This document shows, piece by piece, positions 46,701-52,833 of a stretch of DNA of 64,000 bases; position 1 is the first letter of the stretch, and every line of letters starts with the position of its first letter. Both the position numbers and the translations under genes were made by a program. The notes beneath the pieces are model-generated. The model was given only the letters and a program-made list of their open reading frames with translations. It made no database searches and was not told the origin of the DNA. This DNA is from Chitinophagaceae bacterium (lineage in GTDB: Bacteria > Bacteroidota > Bacteroidia > Chitinophagales > Chitinophagaceae). The stretch covers positions 186,001 to 250,000 of the forward strand of contig CANGIY010000001.1 in NCBI GenBank assembly GCA_947454235.1. Reading direction: 5' to 3'.

Positions 46701-47316
46701 CGTAATCAACGACACAGTGCGCACTCCGGCAACTGTAATTACAGTTAACCCAATTGTTGTTCCATCCATCACTGTTACTTCTTCTACAGTAGGTACAGTT
46801 GGTGTTGGTACTGTTGTAAACTACACTACATCTATTACTGGTGGCGGTAGTGCCCCAACTTATCAATGGTTTGTAAATGGTGCACCGGTAGCAGGAGCTA
46901 CAAACGCAACTTTCAGTACTTCAGTTTCAGTTCGCACTTGTGTTTCTTGTGTGTTGTATAGTTCAGCACCATGTGCCCAGTACAGTTCAATGGGTAGTAA
47001 CCAAATTTGTTTAGAGGTTGATTACTCTGGAGTAAACAATGTTAACAAGGGTACATTCAGTATGACATTATTCCCTAACCCTAACAGCGGTCAGTTTACA
47101 TTATCGGGAATGCTCAATTCTGGTTCAGGCGATGATTTGAGCTATGAAGTGGTTGACATGACTGGTAAAGTTGTGTACACAGGAAGGGCAGCGGTTGTGA
47201 ACGGATTGGTTCATCAGGATATTTCACTTGATGATAAGATTGTTCCGGGTCAATACATCATGAAAGTGTTGATGGCTGATGGTACAGAATACATACATTT
47301 CAGCATCCTGAAATAA
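37783..47316 (+). CDS. Giant 3177-residue surface protein: GEVED modules, Ig-like array, T9SS sorting domain
   Basis: After signal peptide MRKVYFLILLCCLGKFSFAQ comes an N-terminal module of about 210 residues (SIGFNFSYCGVTYNQLSAS), like the one in the 1485-residue protein. Six copies of a unit of about 245 residues follow, to about residue 1800. Each pairs an Ig-like SAGSxxSxxGTxC..YQWxxSxDxxxW domain with a module starting CYC[TS] and ending Y[YD]YGE[VAT]RDY, the GEVED signature; WIDF[ND][DN] in each is probably a Ca-binding loop. About 13 Ig-like repeats of about 80 residues follow (1895-2895), then two PKD/Ig-like domains and a C-terminal T9SS domain (SMTLFPNPNSGQFTLSGM ... YIHFSILK). The gene is intact. 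It is presumably a very long surface fibre or adhesin; the ligand is unknown. Confidence 0.93.
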   Translation: MRKVYFLILLCCLGKFSFAQTAACYTFSTSSTSFSSISGSGTSVSSLLGDDNTYSSISIGFNFSYCGVTYNQLSASSNGWLSLANTSTSGYPTWVNTTSSFSSMSGGVGLLMPLWDDLYGRSGSGAGAYYTTTGSSPNRKFIFEWTNWGWVSGSSSRYGSIQVILYETSNKIDYVYSNTSSLSVSTATIGIANSTSDYQTLTDMSSAPSTTTTTFYDALSGFPSTGQVYTFSPPSPCSGTPTAGSATSSLGTACASSSFTLSIAGASCVTGLTYQWYSSPDGSSWTAISGATDAISSVTESSATYFHCVVTCSASSASATSTSVYVPYISVCYCTPSYYYASSSCSYGYTISSFEVNGDSSTSISDYASCDGSGYLDRTSLTPVKFMQGSTYTAYVSTGSTCNTQAWIDFDDDGTFASSESVGGLNYFYSSSYSITIPVTARTGFHRMREVLHAAYWGYDYPSMDPCAYGYYYGEVRDYTVKIISLPACTSAPSAGTSRSSVGTACPSLSFTLSVSGFSVAGGLGFQWESSPDSATWTPITGATDVTYTTTESASRYYRCKVTCTSISASNNSTPVYVPYIGVCYCTPNFYYAASSCSYGYVIQDYEVVGESSTSISDAASCDGSGYLDRTSLSVNLMQGRSYGATLMEGYITCSTETWIDFNDDGNFDAADSVGGYGSFYYIANYNINIPITAPTGRHRMRVALSYYYSGAQYPNMDPCIAYSYYYGEVRDYTANIVTAPPCSGTPTAGTASATVYTACSTSPLVINLTGYTSAGSITYQWQRAASATGPWTNISGATAIPFNATVSSAGYYRCYVTCTASSSSDSSNVVFVNYSTACYCTPTFYYNTTSCSSYNFAIGRVQSVGDSSTMLNDSNACAGTGYQDRTMLSVSYMQGSSYVVTVTTNVGSSSTAYTLNNQIWIDFDDDGTFASSETVGGLNGYSGLPAVGVDNISIPLTAPTGNHRMRVVQIYYGYGPSYPSISPCPNGSYPYYYGEARDYNAHIITPPPCSGTPSAGSVVSSIGTACPSLAFSLTSTGYTTASGLSFIWQYSADSTTWSDISGATSTSISLSESAATYFRLKVTCSFSSTTAYSNVIYVPYISVCYCTPSFVYASTSCTYPFALGRVFSDGESSTRLADSAGCTGTGYQDRTALSAVSYMQGATYNVSVTSSVGSYSYSVSDQIWIDFNDNSTFESTEVVGGIASYTGSTASAVESITMPYGAPTGIHRMRIVHVYTGMGVTYPSIDPCPYGSYPYYYGEARDYNIRIVPMPPCSGTPTAGSAYSATGTLCGSGSATVTLTGYTVASSISFQWQSSTDGSTWSNISGATSLSYSTTLSAPTYFRCSVTCSISSSTAYSSSIFIDYSSVCYCSATYAFGSSSCSTYNFSIGSVLSDGALSTSLRDTAHCDGSTYLDRTRLSVTYMQGVSYNATVSSNVGTYTSGYTVTNQVWIDFNNNGTFESSESVSGNAGYSGLPAVSNQIVVIPTSADTGYHRMRITQAYSAYGTYPYLDPCPTGSYPYYYGETRDYKARIVPMPPCSGRPTAGVAISTTHFACPSMTFGLSLTGTTVATGLTYQWQISSDSTTWTSISGATASTYSGTETAAKYYRCVVGCTSASAYDTSNKVYIAYMTACYCTPSYYYTVCSWATIQRFQVNGEGGTSINDRTAPCGTSGYSGYEANTSMVVNLSQGNSYTPTIGFGSSYYSWNYSDVQTWIDFNDNGTFESTESVGGYSYGYGTPYSFSMAIPSGATLGYHTMRLVYLYTYYSYSGSYPTLDPCTYGYDYGEARDYTVNILPPSCTGSVSAGSISAGTLSSCSGFTTTITASGYTATTGVIYQWQSSTDGSTWTNISGATGTTYSASVTSGSTYFRMFDSCTTSGTSAVTSSVTLTVNTVPSVAAITASTDSVCVGATVSLSNTTSGGTWSMTNTNASISTSGVVTGAAAGNDTAVYAVTNVCGTTRVYYPMRVLPLPNTGTILGASSVCYGATSAYTNVATGGTWSSSNTTVATITSSGTLSAASVGNTVLSYSVTNSCGTLAATRTVNVITVPAVGSITGSSTVCVSATTTLSDTTSGGIWSATNSNASVSSTGVVTGAVTGVDTINYSVTNTCGTTVVSKIITINPLPVAGSISGLSAVCSGSSISLSETVSGGTWSVSNTVATVSTGGSVTGLTSGLDTVIYSVTNSCGTATATHVVSVGPAPNAGTIGGSTSVCVGSRIVLTQTVPVSSGVWTMSNGNAVNFTDTIVGSAAGRDTVLFTVTNSCGSRTATYPITVNPLPDAGTISGTGPFCVGHTVTMSETATGGTWHMSNSHATVSSAGGVTGVSGGYDTLTYSVTNVCGTDIDTFILFVTPTPTASSITGVVEVCEAATITLHEPDTTGVWSVTNANAVISDGVVTGVSAGRDTAIYAVTNACGTATARFPFTVLPLPHAGTITLTDSAICSGTTTTMIDTVSGAVWSSSAWGTARVSAFGVVTGITGGSVIISVTVTNVCGTDITSVPFTILQTPDAGTIYGPTSVCVGTDIVMGDSTATSTGVWSSSDPGIATVDPATGHVTGVASGSVTIYYTVSSVHCGTAVSSYYINVLPLPHAGTITGSRFVCVGSTRSLGVTGAFGTGFWSSGSPSIATVTTGTGIVTGVSAGYATIYYRAVTACGADTTTILMEVDPVPVGGTISGATSLCEASSVTLNHVTGTTTGYWSSSDTSIAVVDSFTGIVTGRSGGTVTISFNVTTAHCGGAYSLHAMTIRPLPNPGTITGVDSVCPGVTVSLASTGTSGGTWSTRTGNVRITSTGSMTGVNIGYDTVYYSVTNTCGTRTAMLPVRVKARPSAGRIVGASTVCRGSSITLVDTTAGGTWASSNASILTVSGGVVTGLSMGSAIIYYSVSSVCGTATASDSITVLSPLYAGISITATPSTHVCTGDYVAFHANPVNGGSTPQYVWRVNRVLYSTDSVIGFIPSNNDSVTLQMVSNAACVINDTVRTPATVITVNPIVVPSITVTSSTVGTVGVGTVVNYTTSITGGGSAPTYQWFVNGAPVAGATNATFSTSVSVRTCVSCVLYSSAPCAQYSSMGSNQICLEVDYSGVNNVNKGTFSMTLFPNPNSGQFTLSGMLNSGSGDDLSYEVVDMTGKVVYTGRAAVVNGLVHQDISLDDKIVPGQYIMKVLMADGTEYIHFSILK
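43460..46480 (+). repeat. Tandem Ig-like coding repeats (about 13 units)
   Basis: Units of about 230-245 bp encode domains beginning with a [GS]-x(3)-C-x-G motif and containing GG-x-W and TCGT/VCGT. They are homologous to the units at 13500-16770 and in the 33275 gene. The six upstream GEVED units (38500-43180, about 730 bp each) form a second tandem array in the same gene. Confidence 0.85.
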
Positions 47317-47333
47317 GGACGCTTTGAAAATAG

Positions 47334-47369
47334 AAAAGCCGGGTTCAAGTTTGAGCCCGGCTTTTTTTT
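47334..47369. terminator. Bidirectional intrinsic terminator
   Basis: The stem aaaagccgggttca / tgagcccggctttt (with one T-G pair) encloses a short loop and ends in nine T residues. It lies between the convergent ends of the giant gene and ribD. Confidence 0.9.
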
Positions 47370-47383
47370 ATGTGATTAACTGA

Positions 47384-48424
47384 TTAGTGTTTTAAATACA
47401 CAAACAATGTATCAGAACCCAAGGAAGTTCTAGTATCTGGAATGTAATTTTTGAGCAAGGGGGCGCATACTCCTTTATGCATAAATGTACCAGTTTGGAA
47501 AATACGCGCTTGATCCCACAAGTTTGCTTCAATGAATTTGTTGATGGTGTATGCACCACCTTCAATAACCACCGAAGCTATACCAATGTGTTTTAGGTGG
47601 TCAAGGATGTTTTCGGGTAGCCTTTCATCAAAAGGTAGGTTAATGAAAGTTACATTTTCAATATGTTGAGGGTGTCTTATTTTTTCAGTGAAGATAATTG
47701 TAGGTGCACTTCCATCGTATAAGTGGTGTGAAGAAGGTATTTTTAAATCACGGTCAATTACGACTCTTTTAGGGCTATTACCAGACCATAACCTGTTGTT
47801 TAAACGGGGGCTGTCGTTAAGGGCAGTTGTTGTACCTACCATGAATGCAGATTCTTCGCTTCTCCACTTATGTAAAAGGTGTTGACTTAATTGATTCGAT
47901 AGTTGCATTCTAGATTTGTCCGTAGGTGCAAAAAATCCATCAGCCGACTGAGCCCATTTGAGTATAACATAAGGGCGTTGTTGTTCTATAAGGCAGAAAA
48001 AACGTTTGTTAAGTATTCTTCCTTCATTAGCCAGTACCTCGGTTTTTACATCAATTCCCTGTTCCCGCAGTAAAGCAGTTCCTTTGCCATTGACCAATGG
48101 ATTAGGGTCATTGTTGCAAATAACCACTTTTTTTACCCTTTCCTTTAAAATTCGTAAGGCACAAGGTGGTGTTTTTCCGTAGTGCGAACATGGTTCCAAT
48201 GTTACGTACATTGTGCTTTCCGGAATCAAATGTTTGAGTGAATCGGGTACATTATTAAAGCAGTTTACTTCGGCATGTGGCCCCCCAAACTGTTCATGAA
48301 AGCCTTCTCCAATTATTTCGTTATTATGAACAAGTAAAGCACCTACCATGGGATTAGTGCCCGTTGCACCAAATCCACGTGATGCCAGTTCAAGGCATCT
48401 GCGCATTAGTAATTCCTCATTCAT
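47384..48424 (-). CDS. ribD: Riboflavin biosynthesis deaminase/reductase
   Basis: The ATG at 48422-48424 gives 346 residues; a TTG just upstream is a weaker choice. The N-terminal deaminase domain has the zinc motif GGPHAEVNCF and PCSHYGKTPPC, and the substrate segment GATGTNPMVGALLV. The C-terminal reductase domain (about 150-346) holds PYVILKWAQSADG and VVIEGGAYTINKFIE. The enzyme deaminates and then reduces the pyrimidine intermediate after GTP cyclohydrolase II. No other rib gene is nearby. The promoter TACTTTTG ends 4 nt before the ATG. Confidence 0.96.
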   Translation of the reverse strand: MNEELLMRRCLELASRGFGATGTNPMVGALLVHNNEIIGEGFHEQFGGPHAEVNCFNNVPDSLKHLIPESTMYVTLEPCSHYGKTPPCALRILKERVKKVVICNNDPNPLVNGKGTALLREQGIDVKTEVLANEGRILNKRFFCLIEQQRPYVILKWAQSADGFFAPTDKSRMQLSNQLSQHLLHKWRSEESAFMVGTTTALNDSPRLNNRLWSGNSPKRVVIDRDLKIPSSHHLYDGSAPTIIFTEKIRHPQHIENVTFINLPFDERLPENILDHLKHIGIASVVIEGGAYTINKFIEANLWDQARIFQTGTFMHKGVCAPLLKNYIPDTRTSLGSDTLFVYLKH

Positions 48425-48428
48425 CAAT

Positions 48429-48485
48429 CAAAAGTAACAAACAATTCAGGCAATTAGTTCAGCTTGCAGTTTGTTTGTAATTTTG
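48429..48485. promoter_or_regulatory. Divergent ribD/feoA promoters, both at the start codons
   Basis: On the minus strand TACTTTTG (48429-48436) ends 4 nt from the ribD ATG. On the plus strand TAATTTTG (48478-48485) ends 5 nt from the feoA ATG. Both match TAnnTTTG exactly. The start codons are only 66 bp apart, so the -33 regions share the same stretch; no clear TTG is at the expected spacing for either. Confidence 0.6.
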
Positions 48486-48490
48486 CGTTA

Positions 48491-48745
48491 ATGGTGCAAG
48501 TACCTAATACAGTCATTAAACTTTCTCAATTGCCGGCAGGTGCTAACGGCGTCATAAAAAGTCATGATGAGAGCGAGTTCCAAATTACGCTGCTTGAGAT
48601 GGGTTGTGTGCCCGGTGAGGCGGTTTCGGTTGAAATGATTGCACCGCTTGGAGATCCGATGGCAATTCGCATTGCAGGATACTACCTGAGCATTAGAAAG
48701 CAGGATGCCGATAAAATTTGGGTGGAAATACAGAGTTTCATGTGA
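48491..48745 (+). CDS. FeoA-type small SH3-like protein
   Basis: The ATG at 48491 gives 84 residues, the usual FeoA length; the frame opens earlier, but a -7 element covers that part. The sequence VIKLSQLPAGANGVIKSHDESEFQITLLEMGCVPGEAVSVEMIAPLGDPMAIRIAGYYLSIRKQDA contains the FeoA pattern: L..l..G....I, LLEMGCVPGE for 'L.elGl.pG', and GDPMAIRIAGYYLSIRKQDA for 'gdPi.i.v.g..lalr..eA'. FeoA normally assists the FeoB ferrous iron transporter, but no feoB is next to it. The next gene is an unrelated lipoprotein. It may be a free-standing FeoA-domain protein. Confidence 0.88.
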   Translation: MVQVPNTVIKLSQLPAGANGVIKSHDESEFQITLLEMGCVPGEAVSVEMIAPLGDPMAIRIAGYYLSIRKQDADKIWVEIQSFM

Positions 48746-48852
48746 TTCAGGTGAATTAAAAACACCGAACTGTTATTGCTTTTCGAATTAATTAGTATAT
48801 TAGCGGTCGTTTTGAATTATCCCTTATTGGGGCAAAAATTCCGTAGATATAT

Positions 48853-49719
48853 ATGAACTATAGCCGTATAATCAAGAGAGGTATTTTGTTATTATCATTG
48901 GGTTTGTCAGTGTTTGCTGCGTGCAACAAAACTCCGACAAATTCACTACCTGATGTGGATGACAATGGTGGTTATGCTTCTGATGCATCCAAGCTTGAAT
49001 GGTTGAGTAACGATGCGATATCACTTGCAGACATCGCTGGTCAGTATTATAATGGTGTGCACATGAAAATGACGGACACATTGAATACTTTCGGTGCATG
49101 CGCTGTTGTTTCTACCGATACAATTTCTTCTACAGAACACACGTTGGTAATCCGTTTCGGTAATCAAAATTGTCGTTGTTTAGATGGTCGTTACCGTCGT
49201 GGTACAATCCTTGTAAACTACTCAGGTCAGTACATGTCTTCTGGTTGTATCCATAACATATCATTCCAGAACTATTTTGTGAATGATGAGGAAGTTCAAG
49301 GCTCGATCGTTGCAACTAAGATTGATACTACAATTATTGGCGACTGGTACTATAAAGTTTTGTCTAATCTTTCATTAGTTACGACTCCTAACCAAATTGC
49401 TACGTGGAAAGGAACATTGGTACGTAAATGGTTGACAGGATATAAAACAGGTGATCGTAACGACGATGCATTCTCAATTTCAGGTTCTTCAACTTTGACA
49501 CGTTCTAATTCGCACACGTTTGTATTTGATATACAAACACCTATGCAAATTTCAACCGGTTGCGATTATTGCTCTTTTGGTTTAGTGAAAGTAACTGGTT
49601 ATACTGGTACAAGGTTGCTTGACTATGGCTTCAATTTCAATAACGAAATTAAAGCTGAATGCGATAATGCTGCTCGCCTGAACATTGACGGTCACTTGTA
49701 CACTTTGCATCTGCAATAA
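48853..49719 (+). CDS. Lipoprotein with conserved Cys pairs, function unknown
   Basis: The 288-residue product has a lipobox (LSVFAAC) after a hydrophobic stretch, so it should be lipid-anchored. Two Cys-rich places stand out: NQNCRCLDGRYRRGTILVNYSGQY (about 100-125) and GCDYCSFGLVKVTGYTGTRLLDYG (about 235-260). The repeated order of strands and the 'NYSGQYMSSGCIHNISFQNYFVND' stretch look like a beta-sandwich. It resembles uncharacterised Bacteroidota lipoproteins; no function is offered. It is followed by a strong terminator. Confidence 0.75.
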   Translation: MNYSRIIKRGILLLSLGLSVFAACNKTPTNSLPDVDDNGGYASDASKLEWLSNDAISLADIAGQYYNGVHMKMTDTLNTFGACAVVSTDTISSTEHTLVIRFGNQNCRCLDGRYRRGTILVNYSGQYMSSGCIHNISFQNYFVNDEEVQGSIVATKIDTTIIGDWYYKVLSNLSLVTTPNQIATWKGTLVRKWLTGYKTGDRNDDAFSISGSSTLTRSNSHTFVFDIQTPMQISTGCDYCSFGLVKVTGYTGTRLLDYGFNFNNEIKAECDNAARLNIDGHLYTLHLQ

Positions 49720-49740
49720 TAGCTTCAATAATATTTTTGA

Positions 49741-49768
49741 AAAAGGGACAGGTGGCTGTCCCTTTTTT
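49741..49768 (+). terminator. Intrinsic terminator after the lipoprotein gene
   Basis: An 11-bp perfect stem, aaaagggacag / ctgtccctttt, encloses loop gtgg and is followed by a T run. Confidence 0.92.
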
Positions 49769-49913
49769 GTTTCCTTTTGAAAAAGTTTAAAGTTACAATT
49801 ATAGATTTTTCAATACAGGCACTTTGAGATAGCTATTATACAGCTTGCATTAACATTTCTTTAAAGCCTGTTTCCTGATTTTTATCATGTTTTTCAGCCA
49901 ATTTTGCGTTCAG

Positions 49914-52595
49914 ATGACACGAAATATTTCCAAAATTTTACAATTCTCCCTTTTAATATTCCTTTCCTTTATTACACCATTGATAACCAATGGCCAACAA
50001 GGTGATTTCTCTTCCCGAACCGTAAGTAGCGGTAATAACAGTGTTGTTGGTTCTATATCTGGCAAGCTCATAGACGGTAAGAATGAACCCGTTTCATTCG
50101 CAACCGTTACTTTGTTAAAGAAAGATAGTTCAGTGCTGGGTGGGGATCTTTCTAAAGATGATGGAACGTTTTCTGTGTCTATTTCAGGAGCAGGAATCTA
50201 CATACTAAGAGTAGAGGCACTGGGTGTAAAAACGAAGTTTTTTAAGGTCAATGTTTCAACCGATTCACCAAATGTTAACCTTGGGAAAATTAAGATAGTA
50301 TCGTCGGATAGAACTTTGAAAGAAGTAAGTATTGTTAGCGAGAAGGCTGCAATGGAACTTAAAGCCGATAAAAAGGTATTTAATGTAGAAAAGAATGCGA
50401 CATCTGCCGGAGGAAGTGCCAGCGATGTGTTGCAGAATGTGCCGTCTGTTTCGGTTGACCAAGATGGAAATGTAAGCCTTAGGGGTAAGTCAAACGTAAC
50501 TATTCTTATTGACGGTAAACCGGCGACTATGCTGGGTAGCGATGTCGCTTCGGCACTCCAAAGCTTGCCTGCATCGAGTATTGAAAGTGTAGAAGTGATT
50601 ACCAACCCAAGTGCCAAATATGATGCACAGGGTACAACGGGTATTGTAAATATTGTTTTGAAAAAAGATGGTAGGCTGGGCATAAATGGCAACCTTACCG
50701 GCGGCGTAGGAACAGGAGACAAGTATAACGGCAATTTTGGTTTGAATGTGCGTAAGGGAAAATGGAATGCCTTTGTAAATTCAGGCATCAGGTACCATCA
50801 AACGTACAACAATGTAATTACCGACAGATATGACGATTCGGTGACTGCCGCTTCAGGTGTCAAACAATCTTATCATACTTACGAACACGTGCCTAGACAC
50901 CATAACGGTATATTTAATACCATTGGTGCTAGCTGGGACCCTAACAAATACAATTCGCTTACGTTCACCCAAAACGTGAACATCATGGAGTTCGGCTTTA
51001 ATGATTTTTCGAATTTTAACGTATATAAAAATCTCAATGAAGAAGGGGCGTCAATTCAAAGGCAAGACCGTTATACTGATTTTGCAGTAAATCTGTTGTC
51101 GTTTTCATCCTCCCTCGACTATAAGAAGAAGTTCAAGAAGAAAGATGAAGAATTGAGTATGGATGCATCGTTTTCAACAACAGGTGTGCGTCGCAGGCAA
51201 AACTATTCAACTACCAACTACGACTCAATGATGAACCCGTTGGCGCCAATTCAACAAATGTCGCCTGCAACCGGTTCAAATAATAACTTTAATGCGTGGG
51301 CTGATTACAGCGACCCTCTGTTTACTAAAAACGGCAAACTAGGACTCGGATTTAAATCAACAGTAAACTGGTTTATTTCTAACAATAGCCCGGTGAGGAT
51401 GATTAACAACACACCTACGTTTGACAGTTCGTTGGTGTCTGACTTTAAATACACAATGCAAACGCATGCTGCTTACATAAATTGGAGCGATCAGATAGGT
51501 AAATTCACTTATCAGGCAGGGTTAAGGGCTGAAGACGCATTTTATAATGGTAGTGGTAATACTCCAACCTATTCTGTATTCAAGAACGATTTTTTTAATT
51601 TCTTCCCTTCAGCGTTTGTTTCTTATCAATTGCCTGCGCAGCAAAGCATATATCTCAATTACAGCCGCCGTACCAATCGCCCGGGATTTATGCAGTTGTT
51701 GCCGTTTAAAGATTTGAGTAACCCAGGAACAGTGAATACAGGTAACCCTGGTTTGATTCCTGAGTTTATCAATAACCTTGAATTCAGCTACAATAAGTCT
51801 ACAAACAAAGGACATAACTTTATATTGAGCGTATATTATGCACACACCGAAAACCTGACCCAAAAAATCACTCGTCCAATTTCTGATTCTGAAGCACTAT
51901 TATACAACGTTCCAAGCTCTAATTTGTTTGCTCAGCCTATTAATATAGCTTCGGGTACTACATACGGACTTGAGGGTACAGGACGTTTCCAGCTTTTCCA
52001 GTGGTGGGATGCGACTTTGAATTTCAATTACTTTATTAACCAACTTGAAATTGGTAACGGTAACCCTGAATACACAAAGTATCTTTCAAATAACAGTGGT
52101 AACTCATGGTTTGGAAAATTCAATACCAGCATCAAGCTACCTAAGAGCTTTTCATTGCAGTTGAATGGAAATTATGAATCGGCGAAAGTTATTGCACAAG
52201 GTAACCTTAAAGAAACTTACTGGGTTGATGTAGCCGTTAAAAAGAACTTCTGGAACAATAAAGCGACATTAACGGTTAATTGTCAGGATGTGTTTAAAAC
52301 CCATACTTTGGTAACTAATTATACTTTGACCAATTACCACGAAACAATCAATAGAATCAGGGAAACACGGATTGGAAACATCACGTTTACTTGGCGCTTT
52401 GGTAAAATGGACATCGATAAGAAAGGTCCTGGTGCTATGGGGGGCGGTGACAAACGCAGCAAGAAAATGGATGGCAAGAAACCAACGCCTCCTAATGATG
52501 AAGAACGTGAGAAAAACCTCAAAGAATCAGACGATAACGACCAAGGCGGTGGTCCGGGCGGTCAGAAGATGAAGGACGGAAATAAGGATAAATAG
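49914..52595 (+). CDS. Outer-membrane beta-barrel protein (TonB-receptor-like) with charged C-terminal tail
   Basis: The ATG at 49914 gives 893 residues with signal sequence MTRNISKILQFSLLIFLSFI; an ATG at 49887 is the alternative. A carboxypeptidase-regulatory-like domain lies at about 45-125 (ISGKLIDGKNEPVSFATVTLL), and a plug at about 130-250 (SDVLQNVPSVSVDQDGNVSLRG, then NVTILIDGKPATML). A long barrel ends near TFTWRFGKMDI. A tail of about 55 residues rich in Gly, Lys, Asp and Pro follows. CAATTTTG, one base off TAnnTTTG, lies 7 nt before the ATG. This OMP_b-brl_3-type protein lacks an evident TonB box, and its ligand is unknown. Confidence 0.85.
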   Translation: MTRNISKILQFSLLIFLSFITPLITNGQQGDFSSRTVSSGNNSVVGSISGKLIDGKNEPVSFATVTLLKKDSSVLGGDLSKDDGTFSVSISGAGIYILRVEALGVKTKFFKVNVSTDSPNVNLGKIKIVSSDRTLKEVSIVSEKAAMELKADKKVFNVEKNATSAGGSASDVLQNVPSVSVDQDGNVSLRGKSNVTILIDGKPATMLGSDVASALQSLPASSIESVEVITNPSAKYDAQGTTGIVNIVLKKDGRLGINGNLTGGVGTGDKYNGNFGLNVRKGKWNAFVNSGIRYHQTYNNVITDRYDDSVTAASGVKQSYHTYEHVPRHHNGIFNTIGASWDPNKYNSLTFTQNVNIMEFGFNDFSNFNVYKNLNEEGASIQRQDRYTDFAVNLLSFSSSLDYKKKFKKKDEELSMDASFSTTGVRRRQNYSTTNYDSMMNPLAPIQQMSPATGSNNNFNAWADYSDPLFTKNGKLGLGFKSTVNWFISNNSPVRMINNTPTFDSSLVSDFKYTMQTHAAYINWSDQIGKFTYQAGLRAEDAFYNGSGNTPTYSVFKNDFFNFFPSAFVSYQLPAQQSIYLNYSRRTNRPGFMQLLPFKDLSNPGTVNTGNPGLIPEFINNLEFSYNKSTNKGHNFILSVYYAHTENLTQKITRPISDSEALLYNVPSSNLFAQPINIASGTTYGLEGTGRFQLFQWWDATLNFNYFINQLEIGNGNPEYTKYLSNNSGNSWFGKFNTSIKLPKSFSLQLNGNYESAKVIAQGNLKETYWVDVAVKKNFWNNKATLTVNCQDVFKTHTLVTNYTLTNYHETINRIRETRIGNITFTWRFGKMDIDKKGPGAMGGGDKRSKKMDGKKPTPPNDEEREKNLKESDDNDQGGGPGGQKMKDGNKDK

Positions 52596-52833
52596 AGTTC
52601 TAAAAAGAGCGCCTCAGTCATTTGAAACAAATGATTGACTGAAAATAGGCGGCACTTCAATACAATCTCAATGCCCTAAATATTATATGCATTGCGCAAA
52701 CAATATTCAGGGCATTTGGTTATTTGATTACTCAATAAATTTCTAAACTCCAAATACAAAAGCCTTGAAAAGGCATAAAATACAACGCCCCCGAAATATT
52801 TCGGGGGCGTTGCAATATTTTGAATCTTCCAGA
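52596..52833. terminator. Intergenic hairpin cluster including a 30-bp perfect palindrome terminator
   Basis: No gene is seen in these 238 bp. A 15-bp-arm perfect palindrome, caacgcccccgaaat / atttcgggggcgttg, sits at 52783-52812 and ends the minus-strand barrel gene and the plus-strand receptor gene. An imperfect larger fold (cgcctcagtcatttg, loop, caaatgattgactg ... aggcg) lies at about 52606-52655, and a small aaaagccttgaaaaggc hairpin at about 52759-52775. Confidence 0.7.
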
